The notes under the pieces were generated by a model, which saw only the letters and a list, made by a program, of their open reading frames with translations, had not been told where the DNA came from and made no database searches. DNA of 7,576 bases from an uncultured Prevotella sp. (GTDB lineage Bacteria > Bacteroidota > Bacteroidia > Bacteroidales > Bacteroidaceae), in assembly GCA_900770515.1 (NCBI GenBank), contig CAAHDP010000406.1, positions 1 through 7,576 of the forward strand, read 5' to 3'. Below, one piece after another: positions 1 to 6,470 of the stretch. Numbering within the stretch: the stretch's first letter is position 1; every line of letters begins with the position of its first letter. A program made the position numbers and the translations under genes.

Positions 1-824
1 CGCTTCTTCTCCTCATCGAAGTCGAGGATAACAACGTTGATCTTCTGGTCGAGAGATACAACCTCGTGTGGATCGCTTACGCGGCCCCAAGAGAGGTCTG
101 TGATGTGGATCAAACCGTCTACGCCACCGAGGTCAACGAATACACCGTAAGTAGTGATGTTCTTAACGGTACCTTCGAGGATCTGACCCTTTTCGAGCTT
201 GCCGATGATCTCTTTACGCTGCTGCTCCAACTCCTGCTCGATGAGCGCCTTGTGAGAAACAACAACGTTGCGGAACTCCTGGTTGATCTTTACAACCTTG
301 AACTCCATTGTCTTGCCTACGAATACGTCGTAGTCGCGTATAGGATGAACGTCGATCTGGCTTCCTGGCAAGAAAGCCTCGATACCGAAGACGTCAACGA
401 TCATACCGCCCTTAGTGCGGCACTTGATGTAACCCTGGATAATCTCCTCGTTCTCGAGAGCAGCGTTAACACGCTCCCAAGACTTGCTGAGGCGAGCCTT
501 CTTGTGAGAGAGTACCAACTGACCCTTAGTGTCCTCCTGATTCTCTACGTAAACCTCTACCTTGTCGCCTACCTTGAGGTCTGGGTTGTAACGGAACTCA
601 GAAGCTGGGATAATACCGTCGCTCTTGTAGCCGATGTTTACGATAACCTCTTTCTTATCAACAGAGATTACTGTACCCTCTACTACCTGGTGCTCAGTTA
701 CCTTGTTAAGTGTTTCGTCATAGGCCTTCTCGAGGTCCTCTTTGCTGACGCCTGCGTTTGTACCCTGCTCAAACTCTTCCCAATTGAAGTCGTCGAGTGG
801 CTGTACGTTCTTGAAATTTGACAT
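1..824 (-). CDS. rpsA: 30S ribosomal protein S1, N-terminal part (cut by the window edge)
   Basis: S1 is the RNA-binding ribosomal protein that helps load mRNA on the 30S subunit. The minus strand reads 274 codons from an ATG at 824-822 (MSNFKNVQPLDDF) without a stop to the left edge, so the C-terminus is missing. After an acidic N-terminal segment (about 1-45), three S1-type OB-fold repeats are visible: about 46-108, 126-192 and 213 onward (incomplete). The third carries the classic pattern GVFVDLGGVDGLIHITDLSW at 227-246. Full-length family members have several more S1 repeats. The start fits: a Bacteroidetes-type promoter lies about 65 nt upstream, and the leader is A/T-rich with no Shine-Dalgarno, as expected in this phylum. 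It is transcribed divergently from the antiporter gene. The identification is very secure; only the missing end is unknown. Confidence 0.97.
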   Translation of the reverse strand, partial: MSNFKNVQPLDDFNWEEFEQGTNAGVSKEDLEKAYDETLNKVTEHQVVEGTVISVDKKEVIVNIGYKSDGIIPASEFRYNPDLKVGDKVEVYVENQEDTKGQLVLSHKKARLSKSWERVNAALENEEIIQGYIKCRTKGGMIVDVFGIEAFLPGSQIDVHPIRDYDVFVGKTMEFKVVKINQEFRNVVVSHKALIEQELEQQRKEIIGKLEKGQILEGTVKNITTYGVFVDLGGVDGLIHITDLSWGRVSDPHEVVSLDQKINVVILDFDEEKK

Positions 825-888
825 AAAAATTAATTAAAAATTTAAATTTAATAAAGTTTGACTTTATGTGAATTATATAAAACGGCTG

Positions 889-918
889 CAAAATTACGCA
901 TTTTCTTTGGTTTACAAG
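889..918 (-). promoter_or_regulatory. Predicted Bacteroidetes-type promoter of rpsA
   Basis: Read on the minus strand, CTTG (918-915) is followed after 18 nt by TAATTTTG (896-889). This matches the Bacteroidetes sigma consensus of a -33 TTG/TTTG and a -7 TAnnTTTG. Transcription would begin near 882-884, giving a leader of about 60 nt that is extremely A/T-rich and contains a 12-bp palindrome (AAATTTAAATTT, 838-849). The match is direct; its activity is inferred. Confidence 0.72.
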
Positions 919-1036
919 CATTTACCCCTTACTTTCTTTCTTCAGTTAATGATATTTAACTAAAAAGGCTCTCTTTCCCTCTCTGCCGGATGCCTTTCGC
1001 CAGCTTTCTTCCTTATGGAGCCGTTAACTATAAATA

Positions 1037-1078
1037 ATGTATACATCTATTAATGATTACTTTCATTTTGTGCGCACA
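1037..1078. promoter_or_regulatory. Pair of 10-bp palindromes, possible operator sites
   Basis: ATGTATACAT (1037-1046) and TGTGCGCACA (1069-1078) are both perfect palindromes with TGT...ACA arms. Their centres are 32 bp apart, close to three helical turns. They lie upstream of the antiporter -33 box at about -107 and -140 from its predicted start site, a position that would suit an activator. No regulator is encoded nearby, and short palindromes also arise by chance in A/T-rich DNA, so the call is tentative. Confidence 0.25.
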
Positions 1079-1145
1079 CAGTCGGCTTTTTGTTTCATTT
1101 GCATGTAATTTTCGTTAAATACATTAAAAAAAAGATTCGAAATGC

Positions 1146-1174
1146 TTGTTGTATCAAATAATTTGTTACCTTTG
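1146..1174 (+). promoter_or_regulatory. Predicted Bacteroidetes-type promoter of the antiporter gene
   Basis: TTG (1146-1148), 18 nt, TACCTTTG (1167-1174): a full match to TAnnTTTG with the same spacing as the rpsA promoter. Predicted transcription start is near 1180, giving a leader of about 40 nt before the ATG at 1221. A five-codon ATG...TAA reading frame (1192-1209) lies inside that leader. Confidence 0.75.
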
Positions 1175-1220
1175 CCATTGATTTAGTAATTATGAAAATA
1201 GTGAATTAACTGTAGAGAAT

Positions 1221-2651
1221 ATGACACTGGTCATCCTTACCATATTGATACTGGCCTACGTGCTCATTGCAACTGAGAACGTGACCAAGGTGAACCGTGC
1301 CGCCGTGGCTATCTTTGCCGGAACGGTGGGATGGGTTCTCTATGTGTGCTTTGGTATGGACTTCGTGACCAGCGAACATCTGGCTGACTATTCCCGGTTC
1401 CTGCATCTGGGAGATGCAGATTCTACAAGCACTACCGTGAAATATTTCATCTCCAGGAATGTGTTCCTCCCTTGGGTGGGCAGGGCGGCAGAAATCGTGC
1501 TCTTCCTGCTGGCTACGATGACCATCGTGGAGATTCTCAACAACAATGGCTGCTTCGACTTCGTAAGACAGCTGTTGCGCACTCGCAGCAGCAAGAAGAT
1601 GCTATGGACGCTCGCCATTGTGACTTTCCTGATTTCAATCAACCTCGATAACCTGACCACTACCGTGATGATGCTTACTATGATGCACGCCATCATACCT
1701 AGCCGCCGTCAGAGAATGATCTATGGCAGTGCCATTCTTTTGGCTGCCAACTGTGGCGGAGCACTCACCGTGATCGGTAATCCTGAAGGACTGGTGCTCT
1801 GGAATTCCGGAGCCGTCACAGCCACCGTTTTCTCTTTCTCCCTGCTTCTACCTTGTCTCGCTGCCTGGCTCATCCCGACGGCGATGATGATGCGCATGCT
1901 GCCAGAGAGGGTAGACAGCGAATGGATCGTGATGCCTTTCAGAGGCGATGATACAAGACTCAACGCATGGCAGAGACAGCTGATGCTCTTCGTGGGTATC
2001 GGCGGACTCTGGTTTATCCCTACCTTCCATAGCATCACCAAGCTCAGTCCGTTCCTGGGCGCATTGTGCGTGCTCAGCATCCTGTGGATTGTGAACGAAA
2101 TCTTCAACCGCAAGCTCATGAACATGGATGCGATGGTGGAACGTCGCACCCCTAGAGTGCTGCAATATGGCGTGATACAGATGATTCTCTTCGTGATGGG
2201 AATAATAATGGCTGTTGGCGTAGTGAAGGAATCAGGCGCCTTCGACGACCTGATGAACCTGCTGGGCGGGGGAGAGGTGCGCCCCAACGTATGGTTGCAC
2301 GGCATTGCTGCAGGCGTACTGAGCACCGTGCTCGACAATTTTGCCACTGCCATGAACTTCTTCTCACTGCACGACGTAGTGGGACTGGGCGACCCATCCA
2401 TGGTCCTGGATCCAAACTACAGCACCAACGGACTCTACTGGCAGGTAGTAGCCTACTGCGTGATGGCAGGCGGCAACGTATTGGGCATCGGAACCATCAG
2501 CGGCCTTGCCCTGATGAAGATGGAACACATGCACATGGGCTGGTTCTTCCGCAACATCGGCTGGAAGGCTCTCGTGGGTGGCGTGGCAGGCCTCGCTATC
2601 CTCTGGCTCTCCCATACCCTGATGGGCGGAACCATTTACCTGATGATTTAA
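1221..2651 (+). CDS. nhaD: NhaD-type Na+/H+ antiporter
   Basis: A 476-residue inner-membrane protein of the ArsB/NhaD (ion transporter) superfamily, predicted to exchange Na+ (or Li+) for H+ for pH and sodium homeostasis. It is hydrophobic throughout, with many transmembrane helices. Two pseudo-symmetric halves are recognisable: NLDNLTTTVMM (141-151) with GGALTVIGNPEG (179-190) in the first, and LSTVLDNFATAM (368-379) with AGGNVLGIGTISGLAL (416-431) in the second. The paired LDN motifs (Asp143-Asn144, Asp372-Asn373) and the Gly/Asn/Thr/Ser-rich stretches are the family's ion-binding signature. Length is normal for NhaD. The start at 1221 is chosen because no in-frame ATG lies upstream and the promoter is 46 nt away. 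Its own promoter faces away from rpsA; pfkA follows 128 nt downstream on the same strand. The family call is firm; cation selectivity is inferred. Confidence 0.92.
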   Translation: MTLVILTILILAYVLIATENVTKVNRAAVAIFAGTVGWVLYVCFGMDFVTSEHLADYSRFLHLGDADSTSTTVKYFISRNVFLPWVGRAAEIVLFLLATMTIVEILNNNGCFDFVRQLLRTRSSKKMLWTLAIVTFLISINLDNLTTTVMMLTMMHAIIPSRRQRMIYGSAILLAANCGGALTVIGNPEGLVLWNSGAVTATVFSFSLLLPCLAAWLIPTAMMMRMLPERVDSEWIVMPFRGDDTRLNAWQRQLMLFVGIGGLWFIPTFHSITKLSPFLGALCVLSILWIVNEIFNRKLMNMDAMVERRTPRVLQYGVIQMILFVMGIIMAVGVVKESGAFDDLMNLLGGGEVRPNVWLHGIAAGVLSTVLDNFATAMNFFSLHDVVGLGDPSMVLDPNYSTNGLYWQVVAYCVMAGGNVLGIGTISGLALMKMEHMHMGWFFRNIGWKALVGGVAGLAILWLSHTLMGGTIYLMI

Positions 2652-2673
2652 ACCATATCTGAAGAAGAAAAAG

Positions 2674-2693
2674 GGGATGGAAACACGCATCCC
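2674..2693. other. Small hairpin between nhaD and pfkA
   Basis: GGGATG (2674-2679) pairs perfectly with CATCCC (2688-2693) around an 8-nt loop, 22 nt after the nhaD stop. In the nhaD direction no T-run follows, so it is not a standard intrinsic terminator. The A-tract lies on the left side (2667-2672), so on the minus strand the stem would be followed by TTTTTCTTCTTC and would look like a terminator for antisense transcription. Alternatively it could protect the nhaD mRNA 3' end. Between it and pfkA (2694-2779) there is only A/T-rich sequence, with an AT dinucleotide tract near 2753-2763 and no clear TAnnTTTG promoter. Confidence 0.35.
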
Positions 2694-2779
2694 GAAAACG
2701 AAAAGGACAATTGGATCTAAACGAAAAACAGAAAACTATTAATAAATTTATCATATATATATAATAAGGTAATATAGTT

Positions 2780-3757
2780 ATGGCAAAGATTAAGACTATA
2801 GGAATTTTGACATCCGGAGGCGATGCTCCAGGTATGAACGCAGCAATCCGTGCGGTGACCCGTTCGGCTATTTACAACGGATTCAATGTGAAGGGTATTT
2901 ACCGTGGCTATGACGGTCTCATCAACGATGAGATTAAAACTTTCACTACAGAGAACGTGAGCGGTATCATCGGTACTGGCGGTACCATGCTGAAGACAGC
3001 CCGTTCCAAGGAATTCATGACCGAGGAAGGACGCCAGAAGGCATACGAGAATATTCAGAAAGAGGAAATCGATGCTCTCGTTGTCATCGGCGGTAACGGT
3101 TCGCTTACCGGTGCGATGAACTTCGCAAGAGAGTTTGATATCTGCTGCATCGGATTGCCTGGTACAATCGACAACGACCTCTACGGCACTGACAATACCA
3201 TCGGTTACGATACAACCATGAACACCATCGTGGAATGCGTGGACCGTATCCGTGATACTGCACAGAGCCACGAGCGTATCTTCTTCATCGAAGTGATGGG
3301 ACGAGATGCCGGCTTCCTGGCACAGAATTCAGCTATCGCCAGCGGTGCAGAGGCAGCCATCATCCCAGAGGATTCTACCGATGTTGACCAGTTGGCACAG
3401 TTCATGGAACGTGGTATCCGCAAGTCTAAGAAGAGCTGTATCGTCATCGTGTCAGAGAGTCCTAAGTGTGGTGCGCTCTATTATGCAGACCGTGTACGCA
3501 AGGAGTTCCCTGAGTTCGACGTACGTGTATCTATCCTGGGTCACCTGCAGCGTGGCGGCCGTCCATCAGCCCGTGACCGCATCCTTGCCAGCCGTACCGG
3601 TTGCGGTGCCATCGAGGCAATCATGCAGGGTCAGCGCAACGTGATGATCGGTGTGCGCAACAACGAGGTGGTATACGTACCGCTTTCAGAGGCAATCCGT
3701 TCAGACAAGCCATTCGACCGCAAGCTCATCAAGGTTCTTGACGAGTTGAGCATCTAA
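2780..3757 (+). CDS. pfkA: ATP-dependent 6-phosphofructokinase
   Basis: Cytosolic glycolytic enzyme that phosphorylates fructose 6-phosphate to fructose 1,6-bisphosphate. The 325 residues match the usual bacterial PfkA length (about 320). Visible motifs: the ATP-binding loop [14 protein letters not shown] (11-24); GGTMLKTAR (67-75) with the ATP-contacting Arg75; GGNGSLTGA (104-112); the catalytic TIDND (129-133), whose Asp131 is the proton acceptor; the substrate-binding MGRDAG (173-178, Arg175); and GHLQRGG (254-260). Gly107 is the residue associated with ATP use; pyrophosphate-dependent enzymes have Asp there. The Arg24/Arg28 pair corresponds to effector-site arginines of the E. coli enzyme, so allosteric control is plausible. 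Oddity: Asn106 replaces the usual Asp of GGDGS. The start is the only reasonable ATG and matches the family N-terminus. No clear promoter of its own was found, so it may be read through from nhaD. Confidence 0.96.
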   Translation: MAKIKTIGILTSGGDAPGMNAAIRAVTRSAIYNGFNVKGIYRGYDGLINDEIKTFTTENVSGIIGTGGTMLKTARSKEFMTEEGRQKAYENIQKEEIDALVVIGGNGSLTGAMNFAREFDICCIGLPGTIDNDLYGTDNTIGYDTTMNTIVECVDRIRDTAQSHERIFFIEVMGRDAGFLAQNSAIASGAEAAIIPEDSTDVDQLAQFMERGIRKSKKSCIVIVSESPKCGALYYADRVRKEFPEFDVRVSILGHLQRGGRPSARDRILASRTGCGAIEAIMQGQRNVMIGVRNNEVVYVPLSEAIRSDKPFDRKLIKVLDELSI

Positions 3758-3844
3758 GACGAAGGATTCTGGACTCAGAAATTGTCTAAAACAGAATAAA
3801 TGTGGTTTAATAAGGTATAAAAACTGAATAAAACCCAAAAAAGA

Positions 3845-3876
3845 TTTGCAGTTTACGCAATTTATTGTTACTTTTG
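3845..3876 (+). promoter_or_regulatory. Predicted promoter of the ATP synthase operon
   Basis: TTTG (3845-3848), 20 nt, TACTTTTG (3869-3876). This is a full match to both Bacteroidetes promoter boxes and the best in the window. It lies 88 nt after the pfkA stop and about 200 nt before atpD. The predicted start site, near 3881-3884, falls at the first base pairs of a stable hairpin, so the mRNA would begin with a folded 5' end. Confidence 0.78.
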
Positions 3877-3881
3877 CTGCC

Positions 3882-5601
<1,720 letters not shown>

Positions 5602-5607
5602 TCTTTA

Positions 5608-5635
5608 GTGAAGAGTGAAGAACGAAGAACGAAGA
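5608..5635 (+). repeat. Tandem 7-bp repeat, four units (GTGAAGA/ACGAAGA)
   Basis: GTGAAGA, GTGAAGA, ACGAAGA, ACGAAGA follow each other without gaps, starting 7 nt after the atpD stop codon. All units share GAAGA. The tract is purine-rich on the mRNA and non-coding. It is one of two period-7 tracts in this spacer. Confidence 0.8.
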
Positions 5636-5661
5636 ATTCAATAGCAATATTGGGTAATCAT

Positions 5662-5696
5662 AAAGTTCAAAGTTCAAAGTTCAAAATTCAAAGTTA
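5662..5696 (+). repeat. Tandem 7-bp repeat, five units (AAAGTTC)
   Basis: Three perfect AAAGTTC units (5662-5682) are followed by AAAATTC and AAAGTTA, making 35 bp of period-7 repeat that ends 6 nt before the atpC start codon. It therefore occupies the region where the ribosome would bind. Slippage could change copy number, and hence the spacing ahead of atpC. Confidence 0.85.
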
Positions 5697-5702
5697 AAGA
5701 TT

Positions 5703-5942
5703 ATGTTAAAGCTAAAGATAGTATCTCCTGAGAAAGTAGTCTTTCAGGGTGAGGTAGAGAGCGTACTGGTTCCGGGAACCCTCGGCTCGTTCGAGATTCT
5801 CAAGGATCACGCACCAATCATCTCTTCGCTCGAAGTGGGCAAGGTAGAGTATACCACCAAGGAAGGCAAGCAGGTAATGAACATCAAGGGCGGATTCGTG
5901 GAATGTAAGAAAAACGAAGTAAGCCTTTGCGTAGAAGTTTAG
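5703..5942 (+). CDS. atpC: F1Fo ATP synthase subunit epsilon, single-domain form
   Basis: Epsilon is part of the central stalk, joining gamma to the c-ring. The 79 residues cover only the N-terminal beta-sandwich domain, with the family pattern VPGTLGSFEILKDHAPII (23-40), SSLEVGKVEY (41-50) and KGGFVECKKNEVSL (62-75). The C-terminal two-helix domain, present in the roughly 135-residue E. coli protein and able to insert into F1 and inhibit ATP hydrolysis, is absent. The reading frame ends cleanly in TAG just after the beta-sandwich, and the downstream bases are non-coding repeats, so this looks like a native short form rather than a recent truncation. Such short epsilons are known in Bacteroidetes. 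It sits between atpD and an AtpI-like gene, the expected place. Identity is secure from motif and position. Confidence 0.93.
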   Translation: MLKLKIVSPEKVVFQGEVESVLVPGTLGSFEILKDHAPIISSLEVGKVEYTTKEGKQVMNIKGGFVECKKNEVSLCVEV

Positions 5943-5945
5943 ATA

Positions 5946-5973
5946 AGTGATTAATTTTTAGTGATTAATTATT
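5946..5973 (+). repeat. Two direct copies of a 14-bp repeat (AGTGATTAATT + TTT/ATT)
   Basis: AGTGATTAATTTTT and AGTGATTAATTATT lie head to tail, with 13 of 14 positions identical. They fill nearly all of the 36-nt spacer between the atpC stop and the next start codon. The period is twice 7, echoing the two heptad tracts in the preceding spacer, though the unit sequence differs. Confidence 0.75.
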
Positions 5974-5978
5974 AGATA

Positions 5979-6422
5979 ATGGAAAAAGATGAAAAGTTGC
6001 GCTTGCAGACTATCAGGCAGGCGAGCATCAGGTATAAGCAGATTTCTCTGTGGCTCACAGCTCTCGTGGCTCTTGCCATCCTCTTCGCCTGTAGGGTTTC
6101 TGCCTTATGCGATGATATTCTGCCACGGGTTGTTAACCCGCTGATAGTGAGTGCGATATTCTCGCTCGTTGCAAGTACTGCTTATGGTGAAGCCTGGAAG
6201 GCTGTGGCTAAATCATCTCCCGCCAATCTCGCCAAGTTCTACCTGGCGGCACTGGTCATCAAGATGGTAGCCGGCACACTGGTGTTTCTCATCTACGTGC
6301 TGGCTTGCGACAAGCAGAACATCCTGGGATTCACTGCCATCTTCGCCCTGTTCTATGTAGTGCTTCTCGTGTTCGACTGCATCTACTTCGCTCGGGTAGA
6401 GAAAAAGAGCCGCCTTTCATGA
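5979..6422 (+). CDS. Small membrane protein of the atp operon, AtpI-like
   Basis: 147 residues with a charged, cytoplasmic-looking N-terminus (MEKDEKLRLQTIRQASIRYK), four predicted transmembrane segments (about 21-41, 52-72, 86-109, 115-138) and a basic tail (VEKKSRLS). I do not recognise a diagnostic motif. Size, four-helix topology and position between atpC and atpB resemble AtpI, the non-essential protein I of F-type synthase operons, which has been linked to c-ring assembly and Mg2+ handling. Bacteroidetes atp operons commonly carry such a poorly conserved hydrophobic gene here. The start is the ATG just after the 14-bp repeats. The stop codon lies in the loop of a GC-rich hairpin. That the gene is real is well supported by the long frame, membrane topology and tight operon spacing. 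The AtpI assignment is inference, so no symbol is given. Confidence 0.8.
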   Translation: MEKDEKLRLQTIRQASIRYKQISLWLTALVALAILFACRVSALCDDILPRVVNPLIVSAIFSLVASTAYGEAWKAVAKSSPANLAKFYLAALVIKMVAGTLVFLIYVLACDKQNILGFTAIFALFYVVLLVFDCIYFARVEKKSRLS

Positions 6423-6430
6423 TGCGGCTC
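6407..6430. other. Intercistronic hairpin over the stop codon of the AtpI-like gene
   Basis: GAGCCGC (6407-6413) pairs perfectly with GCGGCTC (6424-6430) around a 10-nt loop that contains the TGA stop (6420-6422). It is the most GC-rich perfect stem between genes in this window. No T-run follows on the plus strand, so operon transcription should pass through. The left side carries AAAAA (6402-6406), so on the minus strand it resembles an intrinsic terminator. Possible roles are blocking antisense transcription, stabilising or processing the mRNA, or spacing translation of atpB. Confidence 0.5.
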
Positions 6431-6470
6431 CCAGATAAATAAATTAATAACAAAGTAAGAATTAAAGAAT

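Larger units (their letters stand above)
825..1220. other. Divergent intergenic region between rpsA and the antiporter gene
   Basis: About 396 bp with no credible gene. It holds the rpsA promoter (889-918), the antiporter promoter (1146-1174), an inverted repeat AGTTAA-6 nt-TTAACT (944-961), and two perfect 10-bp palindromes (1037-1046 and 1069-1078). A longer imperfect pairing, TTAAC+GGCTC (956-971) with GAGCC+GTTAA (1018-1027), encloses a 46-nt loop, but neither promoter would transcribe it. No tRNA or small-RNA gene was recognised. Confidence 0.6.

Noticed and set aside
66..821. 251-codon open frame on the plus strand
   Set aside because: It lies entirely antisense to the S1 gene, whose minus-strand translation has clear S1 repeats. 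The plus-strand product has no recognisable domain and is a codon-bias shadow.
956..1027. Long imperfect stem TTAAC+GGCTC / GAGCC+GTTAA as a small RNA or terminator
   Set aside because: 46-nt loop with a 6-nt bulge, no flanking promoter that would transcribe it, and no T-run. Probably chance pairing in the divergent region.
1721..2401. 226-codon open frame on the minus strand
   Set aside because: Antisense to the NhaD gene, with a low-complexity Ser/Pro/Ile-rich product and no promoter.
2743..2750. TAAATTTA as a -7 box for pfkA
   Set aside because: It misses the final G of TAnnTTTG, and the nearest upstream TTG (2711-2713) is 29 nt away, too far for a -33 box.
2717..3271. 184-codon minus-strand frame over the pfkA 5' half
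   Set aside because: Antisense shadow of pfkA; no Bacteroidetes-type promoter and no homology I recognise.
3767..3780. TTCTG-gact-CAGAA as a pfkA terminator
   Set aside because: Only five A/T-leaning base pairs and no T-run behind it. It is too weak to call, although some terminator before 3845 is likely.
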